A stretch of DNA of 64,000 nt from Quillaja saponaria (lineage: Eukaryota > Streptophyta > Magnoliopsida > Fabales > Quillajaceae): the NCBI GenBank assembly GCA_029379385.1, contig CM055608.1, positions 28,394,350 to 28,458,349 of the forward strand, read 5' to 3'. Positions 47,540 through 59,569 of this stretch are shown in pieces; position 1 is the first letter of the stretch, and each line of letters opens with the position of its first letter. The notes under the pieces were generated by a model. That model was not told where the DNA came from and searched no databases. It saw only the letters and a list, made by a program, of their open reading frames with translations. The position numbers were made by a program, and so were the translations under genes.

Positions 47540-50500
47540 TTAAGAGAGAGGTGCTCCAAGATCCTCATCTGCCTTATTCTCTTGACATCTCTTAAGAAGA
47601 TGTAGCTGACGGCGTAAGTGCAAAACCTGCAAAGCCAACCTTTCAAGATGAAAAATCTTTGAACTATATATATCATACAGATTTGAATTATCAATATATC
47701 TACGCCAGCTGCAGATACATTGACAATTATGAATCAATTGTTATGGAAATGCAGAGTATTTAATTCCAGGAAAAAAAAGAAGTCAATAATTGTTTTTCTT
47801 ATTCCAGATAATATAAATAACAAATCACATATAGTTACAGTTCATCATTTTGTAGACCTAAATGCAGAGTAATTAATTCCAGAAAATGTGGACACTAGTG
47901 AATGTGAAACATAAAAAGTCATGCCAATACAAATAATTTTAGTTCAAAGCATCTTTGAGCACTAAGCCTTTGTTTGGAAACTAATCAAGGGAAGTGGGGA
48001 AAAAGAAAATAAAAAGACATTATAATTTTCTATCCTCTTGTTGTGAGTAAAAATTACCATTTCATGCATGCCTACCAAATACAATTAGTGAGGGTCAAAA
48101 AGTAATTCATGAGATCTCCACAACTAACAAAATTCATTATATGTCCAAATGGGAGGGTTGGTGGTCCCAACTACAAAATTTTCTCTCCAAAATCTCTCCT
48201 ATTTTTCCTATTGATTCTGAAACAAGAGGAAACAACTGTCCACGCTTATTTTCCTTCCTCTTTGTTTTCTCCCAAATAAAGCATAATGAAGAAAAATCAA
48301 CATAAGATCTTACTTAAAAATGAATATTCTCAAATATATATTTAACTTCAGTTAAAGAAATAGTTACCTCTTCTTGAAGCAAAGTCGGAAGATTTTCAAC
48401 TGAAACAAGGTCATGTATTTCCTGCAAAAGCTTCTCATCTTTGATACCTGCCCATGTTTCTGATGGCAATGAGAGTAGGAGTGCTGTTAGAACATCATGG
48501 CTGGCTGGGTGCATCCCAATGTAATTATTCGATCCAGAGCAACAGCAATGTGATCTCCCTGGAGATGAAGGAACCAGCACATCAAACCCCTGCTCATTGT
48601 TATTACCACTTACAACTGTACCGCTGACCACTATAACAGGCTTCTCACCATTATTTTTCAAGTATTTCACACATGTTTCTCGACTGCAATACGCCTCTGA
48701 CTTGCTGGACTTCCCACCCAAATACTCTGCTCCTTGGCAACACATTCTTCCAGCTGTATCAAGCAAGGTGTCTCCGTGTTCTGACTTTGGTAACTGCCTG
48801 CTGCAAGAATTTGACAGAAACACTGCAACATGTTTAAAAAGCCCAGTTTCCTGCACCTGTGTCAATACCTCTTCCTGCATAACAAAACACCTTGAAACTA
48901 GGAGCCAAAGGGAATAAATGCTGAAGATTTATGATACTGAATCAGATAACAAGAATCATGACAAGTGGAAGTGAAACTATCTAATACCTTAATAGCAAGC
49001 CTGGCTTTTTCCTCTGGGCTTAAAATTTGACCACTATCCTCTCCTCTCCTAACCTCTGCAATCCATTTAATAAACTCCCCAAAATTTGAGGGCAGCGACG
49101 TGATTACGACAGAGAGAACCTTATGAATGTCTTTCACATCCTCCATTTTTAATAGAGTAGGAACTTCATCCATAAGAAATTTTGCAATATTAATCCAACT
49201 CTCATGTTTGCAGCTCTGCAAAAACAGTTTGGGAATTAGAAAAGCATAGAGCAATACAAGCATTCAAGTCATACATAATGCGTACATAAATATTCATGAA
49301 AATATAGATACAATAGAATACAACACACATTTATATTTATGTATATATACACATGCATACATATAACATATATAGGTCTCTCTCTCTGTCTGTGTGTGTG
49401 TGTGAACATGTGTATGTACGTATGTATGCGTGTATGACAACACACACAAACTCTGTAAATTTATGAAGTTCATTGCATCGCAAAAGCACGCAGATGAGAA
49501 ATACTTCACAGAAAACTGTTAATGCAGGAAGAAAAGAAACCAAAAAAACTCTTACCAGAGTATAAAGCAGACCTGGGTCCCTGTGAGGCCTTGATATAAG
49601 CATGAACCTGAGTAAAAGAAAACCTTCAGAAGTAAATAGTCTTTACCAATATGTCACAGCAACAACTGACCAGAGTCAAGCACGGTCATATGCGTAAGAT
49701 TCCTAGATAATTGTCTTAAAAATAACACTACATAACAGGAGAAAACTAAGGGCAGACTCCTAAGTCAAGTCTCATGACACCGGATACTTTTCATTGAATG
49801 ATAAGATAGTGGAAACAACACATAGAAGATATAGAATCTGTAATCCCAACCTCCACCATCTTTCTCAGAGGGGGATCAATTAGACTGAATGTGGCCAGTA
49901 TTTAACATCAGATATTTCACTAAAGTTATGAGACGTGACACGTACCCTCTGTGCTGTCTAGTGGTTTCATCAATATGATCCATGGCTTCCCAGAGAAGTG
50001 TTAGCGGGACCCAATGAGGAGGATACTTAAAACGTGCAACATCCAAAATAAGTGCCATGTCCGATCCAGCATGGTAACCACCAATAGGAGAAAAATGACC
50101 AGTTCCAGTCTGCCACAAAAATTATTTAATATTATACCAATGCTTCGACATAAAAAAGCACTGTGGCTTTATTAGCAGATATATTTTAAATGCAGAATAC
50201 TGCATAAAAAGCATAACTGATAGGCAACAATTACAGGTCAGGGTAGTACTATGTTCTATGAATAATACTAGTATCATAAAAAGAACAACTCCAAGACAAC
50301 TCAAGGAAAATAGGTCCATGTGTCAATACAATATCAGCTTACTTGTATATTATCTGTAAAAAGTCACACGTCACAGGAATCTTGAAAAAAAAAAAAAAAA
50401 AAAAAAAAAAAACAATACAAGCACAAAAAATTTCAAAAAGAAATTCGCACCAAATTAATTAGTGCACCTCTGTCAATGATGACGCCAAAGATACGGAAGT

Positions 50501-52667
50501 TATACTCACATTTATGCGGAATCAGATTGTTATATATAAAAAAGGTTTTTCCATAATGGTCCTAGTTACATGTTTTACAAAAACAAAATACAGGTTAATG
50601 ATACATGAATCGTGATCAATGTCTTGTGCTTGATTGTGCAATACACTTACTTGTTTGAAGGCCGCTCTATTATACGAGGAGATAACATGAAAGTTATCAG
50701 AAGTTGAACATTTCATGACATATTTACGGAAATCGTGAATGTTGCTTTGATTTGTCCGAAACGCATCAACTTTGGCTCCAGCACAGTGAGCCAAACACAC
50801 TAGCTTTCCAAATGAGATTCCACTAGCTTTAACCTTTTCCAAAGGTTCACAACAGTCTAACATAGATTCATCAAACCATCTCCATGGTCCTGAACATAAA
50901 AATCAAGAGACCATGATGCATGCATTTAATGATAGAATCAGAAATCTGAAAGGATTGATTGGGAAATATAACTTCAGGTGTTGTTAAAAGATACAAGGAA
51001 ATCCATTAATAAACATAATTCCCAAAATATGAGTGGAAATTGTAAATAGAACTAGGATGTTATATAATTCAATTGGTGTATCAGCATCCAGTTTATAAAA
51101 AAACGGAGGGCCTCCAAAACATTTAAATAGTTCTATAACTGAATGGTGACATATTATTGGAGAAAGATAATAGCCAATGAAAGGAAAATATCTCTCAATG
51201 GAGTAAATTAGCAAATTAGTAGATGGATAAACACAATACGTTTCTCAAGTATAGGAAATGCCACTAGTATATAAATGAGGATAACTTGAAAGCAAGAATC
51301 AAACAGTATCCTCATTCCTCAAGGAGAAACATTTAAAATCTATGTCCAGAGCAATAGTAGAACATTTCAACTTTATGAAGTGCTTGGCTGCCTGGTCAGC
51401 ATTGGCAGCACTTTCATTCAAATACCACTTACATTTAAGCCTTTATTTTTCTTCGCTTTTTTCCTTCTTCCCCTTAAACTGGGAAACTAAGGGCAGGGAT
51501 GGATGCAGTAGAAAGAAAAGGGGAAATTTCACAGACAAGAATTGAAGTTCTCAGACATTAGTTAGAATATATAAGAAAATATTAATGTCGAGCCGTCAAC
51601 TACTAAACATGAAGACTTTGGATCTTCTTCTTACCTTTCCATTTTCTCCCAGGATCAATGCCAAGAGCATTCAATACCACGGCTAAACTTGCCAAACCGC
51701 AATATGCAGGCTCTGATTGAGTTTGGAAATAAGAGATTAACCTATAAAAGCCTTCCATTGTTCCATTTTGAATAGCTTCAATAAAAAGTTTCTGGACATC
51801 CAAAACCGATATAGATTAAAAGCTGACCCAGATCAGAATGATGACCCTCAGCACCAATAAATTACACTAGGGGAAATCCTCATAAAGCATAATAGACGGA
51901 TAAACTCATGCATGAAAGCTACAAGTTTAAGCAAACAATTTCAGTAAATACCTACAGTTTGATTAAAAACAACGACCAGGCAATTATATTATACCCTTTC
52001 CACTACAATCAAGATCCTGCTATTTCCTCTGTTAACTAAATTTTCAATCACAACTTTCAAGTTTCAACATCGCCAGCCTCCTAACTAGTATATATATAGC
52101 ATAAAATACAAAATTAGACAAAATCAAACCTATGCTTGGTCCATATCACATTCCCAACCATTCCATCAAAAAAATAATTTATATAAATTTATTATATATA
52201 AAATAAAAAATTCTAATATGGATAAAATATTTTATCGAATATAATTATTGGAATGGATAGTAATAATATTCTAATAGAATAGTACTATTCTTTAGCTTTA
52301 TTATTATTCTTCTTATTGAAGAACAAAATTAAAAAATGATATGTCGAACCTGGCATATCAAGATTTGCAGAGTTTTTGTTTAAACATTACCTTAATATTA
52401 TATAACCAAGTAATTCATACCCAAAAAACTAAACAGACACAGACATGTCAAACCCACAAAAATTAATTAGTTGAAATAGAATGTTGAATGCCCTTCAATA
52501 GATTTCATAATTTTGAAAAGGAAAGTATGGGAAATATAAACAAAAGACAAAGAGGAACTAAAGGCGAAAGAATGAAGGCAAATGCAACTGACCTTGCCTT
52601 CGAAGGAGGCGAAATCGATAGCAGGAGGAGAAGGAAGTGGCCGTCTGTATAACCCAGCCATCGCCAT
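47540..52667 (-). CDS. PCS: Phytochelatin synthase (glutathione gamma-glutamylcysteinyltransferase), 8 exons
   Basis: Exons on the minus strand: 52667-52593, 51791-51635, 50889-50651, 50109-49946, 49607-49556, 49215-48988, 48874-48368 and 47626-47540. All borders are GT..AG and phases join to 502 residues (Arabidopsis PCS1 is 485). The N-terminal papain-like domain is complete: [20 protein letters not shown] puts catalytic Cys at 56, [14 protein letters not shown] puts His at 162, and [16 protein letters not shown] puts Asp at 180. The variable C-terminal domain keeps paired cysteines ([34 protein letters not shown]) and ends [18 protein letters not shown]. In the cytosol it joins gamma-Glu-Cys units from glutathione into phytochelatins when activated by cadmium, arsenic or zinc, and the chelates go to the vacuole. 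It lies between a decayed copy (3') and an orphan first exon (5'), and intron 7 holds a MITE. Confidence 0.97.
47966..48283. mobile_element. Candidate Tourist-like MITE in PCS intron 7
   Basis: A 318-bp segment flanked on both sides by TAA (47963-47965 and 48284-48286). It starts GCCTTTGTTTGGAA and ends with the near-complement of TGCTTTATTTGGGA, giving imperfect terminal inverted repeats. A three-base TAA target site and ends with TTTGTTTGG are features of PIF/Harbinger-derived MITEs. Repeats are short and diverged, so the call is provisional. Confidence 0.45.
50385..50412 (+). repeat. Poly(A) tract of 28 bases in PCS intron 3
   Basis: Pure A run in the plus strand (T run in the PCS transcript) between exons 3 and 4. 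It could be the pyrimidine tail of an old retroposed sequence, but no element was recognised beside it. Confidence 0.8.
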
Positions 52668-54411
52668 TTTGGCTAATAACTAAGGGGGTATTCTAATATT
52701 TACTAAAGAATATTTCTCCGAATGAAAATGTTTCACGAAATTTTGAGAAGTTAGAATCTTCAAGCAAAACCCAGACTATAAAACAGATAAGGATGGAAAT
52801 TACAGAGGAAAGTTCAGAATTTCAGATTAATCTGTTTTACGGCTTGACTAAGAAGCTGAAAAGTCTGCCGCCCGAGGGAAAACGGCTTTACATCCCCGCG
52901 TAATTGAAACAGATTTGAAAAGCAAAGAGACCTTAGCTGTAGCAGACAAGACAGTGGGGGATGAAATTGTCATTTGCAGAAGAACGGGTCTAACTTGGTA
53001 ATTGGGATTATCATCTTAGAAACGACTACATTTTTCTTTTGTCACTTCCCAACATACTTATTGTTATATAAAGATCACGTGCAAAAACTGAACTTGCACA
53101 AACATGAAAAAAAGAAGCAGCTTCAATTAAAAGATGAAAAAAAGAAAAGAAAAACACTAATTGTTTACATTGAAATTACACAAACATCTTTTTCTTTTAT
53201 TTTCAAAATTTTAAAATCTACCAAATATTTAATTTTAGCTTTTGCTTTTGTTGTAAAAAAAGCTACAATCCTAGTGGCAAATATTTTCAAACAACCCCTA
53301 AATGAAAACAAAATTCTAACTATTTCGGGTCAATGTGGTTAACAAGTTAGCATCCATTCGAGTAGTAAGAATATCTTCTTGTTCAGATAACTAAGTGTAC
53401 AAAACAACAAAGTCTTAGTTTGTTCCATTCGAGTAGTAAGATTGATTTTGTCAACCAACCTCCAACTCAAGAAAAGATTAAAAAAAAAAGAAATACTTCA
53501 ACTTCTTTTATTTATTATTAAATTAGACAAATGCCTTAGTTAGTTCCAAAAAAAAATAAAATTATGATTACTAAGCTATATCTTTTCGGAAACAAAAAAT
53601 AGCATATACAATTCTAAGTTTAGTTGTAACCCTAGTATAAAGACACTAATTAGATTTAATTCAGTTACTGTTTATCACAAGAATTTAATTATTCAAGATC
53701 TTTTTTTTTTTTTCAAACAAGTCTATTAAACTCAATTTCTCATCATTTTAGAGGGACTAGTCAAATAAATAATTGACTGCCAAAGATTGAACCAAAAAAA
53801 GATAACAAGAATATACTGAGTATCTATTTGGTTTGTCGTTTCAATTTTCTTCTACAAGTATATCTTAAGAATTATTTTATTTACAAACGGATAATAATTA
53901 TAATTTTTTTTTGAAGAATTTGATACAACAGTCATATAAGTTTTTATTTATTTATTTGACTGAATGAGCAAAAATGCTCTTGATGGTTTTTTTTTAGTTG
54001 AATTATTTTTTGCACTATTTTAATAACTTTACAAATTACTTATGGATTTTTTTATTTTTTATTTACATACTAAATAAAATAAAAAAACAGCATCTCAACC
54101 CCAGGTTTGGGACAAGGGTTTTCAAAATCCATCAAAGCAACACCAAAAATATAGATTATAACCAAACAACATCTCAAACACCAAAAGTTAAACCAAACTC
54201 ACCCTAAGCAACGTAAAGGATGTAAAAGTCAAAAATACATATTTAATATTTCTTTTAACGTTCCGGGATTGATTTTTCTATTTTCTTTACTATGAATTTC
54301 AAATAGGAGTTTGACATCTAAAATTAAGAAGTACCTACACTGATAATAATAGGAAAACAGAACATTTGGTTATGAATGAAAACACATGAATTAAATCATT
54401 AAAAGACTGAC
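52668..54411. other. PCS upstream region, spacer to the orphan exon
   Basis: The promoter region of the intact PCS gene and AT-rich spacer. I specifically looked for a second copy of PCS exon 2 (the catalytic Cys exon) on the minus strand and saw none. Short plus-strand ORFs, for example at 52974-53342, are low-complexity and not supported. Confidence 0.5.
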
Positions 54412-54480
54412 CTTTCCTTCAAGGGAAGTGAAATCAATTGCAGGAGGGGATGGAAGCGGTCGTCTGTAAAACTCAGGCAT
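54412..54480 (-). pseudogene. Orphan first exon of phytochelatin synthase
   Basis: An ATG (54478-54480) opens 23 codons reading [20 protein letters not shown] then EGK, followed by a donor GGAAAG/GTCAGT. This duplicates exon 1 of the intact gene 1.8 kb downstream ([20 protein letters not shown] then SFEGK), with the same phase and the same donor context. No exon 2 follows before the intact gene. Comparing the 21 alignable codons, 11 differ: 7 synonymously and 4 with a residue change. That bias suggests a long period under selection. It may be the remnant of a third PCS copy, or it may still serve as an alternative first exon splicing to exon 2 at 51791. Confidence 0.7.
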
Positions 54481-55316
54481 TCTTGAACCTCTTTACTCTT
54501 TGATGTGGTTAGCTAGGAGACTATGGAGGAAATAAAAAGGAAACCAAGAACAAAGGAAGACTTGGGGGTTTTTAAAATTTAATCACTCAGTCATAATAGT
54601 CAATATATTTTCTTCAAACATGTACCCTACTTGAAGGCTAGAAAAGTAAAATCAAAATTGTTCATTAGTTTCCTATTTTCAATTTCTCACAAATTTATCA
54701 TAGTTTCCAAACATGGAATTATGTTGTATCAGTCGAATCACAGTCATTTAAATTTTTGCAATTAATCTTTTTTTTCTTTCTTTTTTGTTAAAACGAGATT
54801 TTAGGCATGACTTATTCATAATTTTTTTGAAGAGGACATGTTGTTAGCCCAAATTTTAGTATATCTATTTTTATTTTTTAAGAAGAAGTTGTGGAGGAGC
54901 GTCTTGGAATTGTATAGTGTAAGTATACCAAAATTAAATTGAGGAAAACATGCATGTTGTTAGGCAAAATTTTAGTATATCCTTTGTCCACTTTGCCTAC
55001 ATTTATGGTCATGATTTACGATAAAAAATGGAAAGAGAGAAAATTGTAAATTTGCATGTAACGAAAAGAATTATATAACTTTTGAAGTTTTTTCTATAAT
55101 TTACGAGAAATCGGATGCTGAGAATTTAGGGAGAAAATAATTGAAATTTAGTATGAGATTGAGGTAAGAAATTAAATTGTTAAAGTTAATTTTAGATGAG
55201 AAATAAGGAGAATCAATTATTAGAAGAAAAAGAAAAAATTTGAGATAAAATTTTTACTTGATTCAATCATGGTGGCCTAACTCACGAACACAATGTTCGA
55301 AGACTACATATTCTTA
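54481..55316. other. Region upstream of the orphan PCS exon, no gene seen
   Basis: If the orphan exon is transcribed, its promoter lies here. The sequence is AT-rich, contains a few long A or T runs, and carries no supported gene. Confidence 0.4.
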
Positions 55317-56223
55317 GGGTGTATTTGGTTTGGCGGTGAGGTAAACTATAGTCAGAAATGTTTGCGGCAATTTTATTTTAAAATAATTGTCTATTTGAAT
55401 GGTCCAAAAATCATGGTTAGAGAAATTGTTTTATGAATAAAGTACAAAAAGGGCATTAGTGTGATGTATTGAAAATAAAAAAATTAAATAGTTTTATATT
55501 AATCAATTTTAATTTTCAATTTAATTTAAAGTAAGTTTTAATTATATTTGTTTCTTAATTTAATTTATTGAAATTATTAATTCATGTTTGAGGTTTAATT
55601 GAAACTAGACTAACTATTTCCACACAAACAAATTTTATTAAAAAAAAAAAAAAACTAAAATTGAATTATTTCTACACATTTTTGAGTGTTAAGGGTGAAA
55701 TTTTCAAAAAGATAAAGGATAAAAAAGAAGAAGAAAAAAAATCCTAAGTATAACAACTTGGAGGGATAAGGTTGAAAGTTTCTTAAAAGGTGAAGAGGAA
55801 AAAAAGAAAAATATATATTCTTAAGGGTAACAAATTGGAGGGATAAAATTTAAAAAAATTTAAAAAATAAAGGGAAAAAAAGAAAAAAAAATTCTTAAGA
55901 ATAACAAATTGGAGGGACAAAGTTGAATTTTTTTAAAAAGGTAAAGGAAAATTATATATATTCTTAAGGATAACAACCTAGAGTGATAAGGTTAAAAAAA
56001 TTTTAAGAGGTAAACCGAAAGAAAGAAAAAATAAAATTTTTAAGGGTAAGAAATTAAAGCGACAAGGTGAGAAGTTTTGACAAAAGGCAATGACAAAATG
56101 GGGAGAGAACTGGGCTGGGAAAAGTTAAGGAAAGAGTTTGTTGGACGCGTGGGCCGCTGGGACCGTGGGATGCAGCAGCCACGGCCAATATGTTGCACCG
56201 CAGAAGGCCAACCAAACGAGGCC
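55317..56223. mobile_element. Candidate TIR element enclosing a minisatellite
   Basis: The left end reads GGGTGTATTTGGTTTGGCGG (55317 on). The right end ACCAAACGAGGCC near 56211-56223 is its approximate inverse: the complement reads GGCCTCGTTTGGTTGGCC. Ends with TTTGGTTTGGC are common in plant MITE families. No perfect target duplication was found (TTA to the left, ATT to the right), and the interior carries no transposase. The right 110 bp are notably GC-rich compared with the middle. Confidence 0.4.
55735..56080. repeat. Degenerate minisatellite, period about 75 bp
   Basis: Five imperfect units share a core TTCTTAAGGGTAACAAATTG(G)AGGGATAA followed by a purine-rich run of A and AG. Cores occur near 55743, 55820, 55894, 55963 and 56038. 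The units are diverged in both sequence and length. The array lies inside the candidate TIR element at 55317-56223. Confidence 0.7.
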
Positions 56224-57128
56224 ATTCACTTTTTGGTGCATCTATAGCAATGAATTATAATTATTTATAATGTAAAAATTATTAGATAAATAGAAATATT
56301 CAAATAGAATTAAATACAATGGAACTAATTATACACATAATTACGAGAGAGAATAATCCTTTATCAGAGATTGTGCGTAATTTGTGCCTTAATAGTTTCT
56401 CATAATTTTAGGAGTTGTATGGTCTAATTAATTAGACATAAAAGAATTAAGGAAATATCAAATAATTAAACAATTATAATACTAATTAAGGAAATATCAA
56501 AACGAGAAGAAAAGGAATTAGAAGGGAATTTGTGACTTGAAAAAGTATAAATATATAGTTGGTACGCATACTCCTCAATTTTATGCATAAATTTGTTAAT
56601 ACCTTTGTATGTGTATTTTTTATTTAATTAATTTCCCATGGCTTGCTATGTCACAAAAAGAAAAAGTAGGTCAACTGAGTTTTATATAAATATATATATA
56701 TATATATAAACAAAATTCCTTGACTACTCTAAGGCAATTTTTTTTTAATTATTATTTCAGCTTCGAAATTTCCTTAATTAATATTACAGTTCAATTTTCT
56801 GAGATTTTTTTAATTATGATCTTTAATTTAATTGATATCGTTAATATTCTTAAAAGATGTGTTCATCTAGTGGCGCAGTTGGCGACTTAAGACGCTCCTC
56901 ATAATTTCAATGCATATGTTTCATTTCTTCTAATCTCCTTAAATTAATTTTTTTTTTCCTCATTGAGAAAAAATTAGGGATTTCGTGTTATACGCAAAAG
57001 GAGAAATACCACTTAGTATTTGTGTAAATTACCACTAAACCAAGTAACAATTTATGTTAGTTTTTTGTACATAAATAGATTTATTATAAATGTATATATA
57101 AATAATAATAAAATTATTAAATAATATT
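56224..57128. other. AT-rich spacer with a possible tRNA-like SINE head
   Basis: No gene seen. An AT dinucleotide patch is at about 56690-56710. Near 56868-56905, CTAGTGGCGCAGTTGGCGAC resembles a tRNA A-box region, but no B box or target duplication was found. Confidence 0.4.
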
Positions 57129-57277
57129 AAACGAGCTCACGAGCCGATCTTTGAAAAGATTGAGCTCAGCTTGTTTTACTAAACAAGCTAAAGATCGGCT
57201 CATTTAAAAAACGAGCTGAGCTTGATCCTAGCTCTTACAAGTAGCTTACGAGCTAGCTAGCTCATTGCCACCCCTAA
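57129..57277 (-). mobile_element. Transposon end fragment with GAGCTC/CGAGCT-rich sequence
   Basis: On the minus strand it starts TTAGGGGTGGCAATGAGCTA (57277 down) and runs through repeated CGAGCT, AAGCTCAGCTCG and GAGCTC motifs to about 57129. Plant hAT-type and retroelement ends with TAGGGGTGGCAA and CGAGCTCGAGCT-like text are widespread. The second end was not found nearby, so this is a fragment or a one-sided solo end. Confidence 0.45.
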
Positions 57278-57540
57278 TAAGGATAATATATAGCCCTTTT
57301 AATTAGAAGATATTAGGGCAATAGTCAAAAAATATGTATATATAGCACAACAGTTATGTGTTGAATTTAATAATTTATAGAGGGGATTTGAATTGAAATC
57401 TCATTGCCTTTAGTAACTCTATTTTCATCATTCAACTATTAGTAAAGGAGAATTAATTGAGTAATGAATTATTGTTTTTCCTTATTGTGTGGTCATGGGT
57501 TACAATTTGTTGTGTTTAAGTAGAAAGGCTAACCTCCCAT

Positions 57541-57632
57541 TCTTTTTTTTTTTGATATACTAGGATAGCTCAAACTCAGCACTAGAAGATAAAGGTCTGG
57601 CACCAACTTATTGAGTTAAGCTATCGGTGATA
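57541..57632 (-). mobile_element. Older copy of the short SINE family
   Basis: On the minus strand: GATAGCTTAACTCAATAAGT (A box region), GTGCTGAGTTTGAGC (B box region) and a tail of A residues (plus-strand T run at 57542-57553). It aligns along its whole length with the SINE at 31196-31292, including TTCTAGTGCTGAGTTTGAGC against CCCTAGTATTGAGTTCGAGC. Flanks (AACCTCCCATT and ACCCTTCCATT) look like a diverged target duplication. Confidence 0.55.
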
Positions 57633-59569
57633 GACCCTTCCATTATATATCTATGTGAATCTATCTTATATTAATTAGGCATGTCAATGAATTGCATCAG
57701 ATGCAATTGAGACTGAAGTTGATATAGAGTAAGCAAAATTAGACCAAATTGAGCCCAAAACCCTAACTCTTGTATTATTATTATTATTATTTTATGAGTC
57801 ATAATTTAAATTAAATAAGATTGTAGATAGTTCAGATACATGATCAAAATTGACTCAATTGGACTAGATATTCGAACAAGTCAACCTGACATATCAAACT
57901 GAGATCTACTTCAAATTTTAGCATTCATTTTGTAGGGTAATTAAGCATGTAAAAACCTAGATTGATCAAGAATAGGACATTTCATGACATGTTTTCTAAT
58001 CAATATCGTTAATGTATTTGTTAAGTAGTATATTTATGAATTGCTATTTTTGTATAAATATTTTAATTTTAATAACTACATTTATTACACTTTAACAATA
58101 AAACTTAAAGACATTCACATATATATATTTTAATTATTTTAAAAATTAATTTGTTGGCATTTTAACCCTAATAATACTAGATTGTACAAATTTAATCATA
58201 ATATAATGCTTGACCTATCAAATGATATAACAATTCAATCAAAATTGAAACTAATATCATCAGTCCTATTTATTGTTTCATAATTATATTATAATTTTTG
58301 TAACAGATTCGTAACTGTCACATAACTAGTATGACATGTAACACATTTTTATTAGTCACCATATTTTATATAAATGGACTAAAATTTTCAAATGTAAACA
58401 GGTATCGTCTTATCTAACTCATATTTTTTTACAGTCTTATTTTGTTTATTGAATGACAAACTTTTTTAGGTATTTAGAGTAATTTTGTAGAACTAATTGT
58501 AATTTCCTGATTTTTCTTCACGTAGATAATTCTAAACTGGGTATTATACAATTTAAACCATGTGAATTTCCCTGATATTGCTTCCACCCCAAGAACCAAC
58601 TGAAGGTAACACCGTAACAGTGAAGCAGTGCAATTGTGCAAATACCATTTTTGTGTTTTTTTTTTAAAAAAAAAAATAGTGATGGGTCCCGCTCCAGTGG
58701 ACATAAAACAACCCGCCTAAAATAGAATTCCATGCTCTGTCATTTGAGGAAACGATTTTTCGTGTGATGACAACGTGTCGATATTTGACCATTAACTCAC
58801 TAAAACGTGTCCTATGCAGTATGTACGTTAGAAGTCGCTTTCCAAAACAATGGGACCACCGGGGTAGAAGGAAAATCGGCTGCTGCGGCGTGTCATCTTA
58901 GCCGTTCAACTTTTGATAATGGCGTCGTAGGAGTCTGATTGCTAGTTCAGACCCCGATAATATTGTCTTTTACTTGGCAAAGGGCTGGCAATCTTGCCGA
59001 GTTAATTGACAATTTTACCCTTTTCTGTTTCTCCAAGCAAAAACAAATTCATACTAACACCCCACATGAATCTGGATTTGTTATACTAAGATATAGATCC
59101 CCGGTCCTAGATACAAATTTTGAAAGTTGTAACATTCTTTTCGTTATGCTTGAAGTATTTATAATCATTAGGGGTCTACTGGTCTTTTCATTTGGTTTGT
59201 ACAAAAGCCCAATGTAAGGATATTTTTGTGATTTCGAAGGAGAAGCCTGCAATGACAGAAACTGTACCCAACATAAGCCAGCAGAGCTAACCAGTCCACA
59301 AAGAATTACCCCTTCATTTTCATGCCCCAAACCAACCACGGATGCCTCACCCATTTTTCTTTTTGCTACAACTTTCACCATTTTAGTCTAACATCTCCCA
59401 TCCTTCTTCTTTACCCTCTTTCACGTTTCCCCAAATTCACAAACCCCATTAAGACTTTAAGACACTTCTCTCTCTCCCTATCTGTCTCTCTCTGAGCCCC
59501 CTTTGAATTTCATCTCTTTAAGAACACTCTACGAGCCATTACAACACCTTCTCTCTGATTCTATTCCCA
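57633..59569. other. Intergenic stretch and promoter of the LRR gene
   Basis: No supported gene. The right part is GC-richer from about 58.7 kb, and a CT-rich leader (59466-59502) precedes the LRR start. Two ACGTGTC sequences (58773-58779 and 58805-58811) lie about 770-800 bp upstream of the start codon. ACGT-core motifs of this type are recognised by bZIP factors of the ABA response, but function here is inference. Confidence 0.5.

Noticed and set aside
49294..49603. ORFs rich in TH, HTHT and TY repeats.
   Set aside because: They are translations of a CA/GT and GTAT microsatellite in PCS intron 5.
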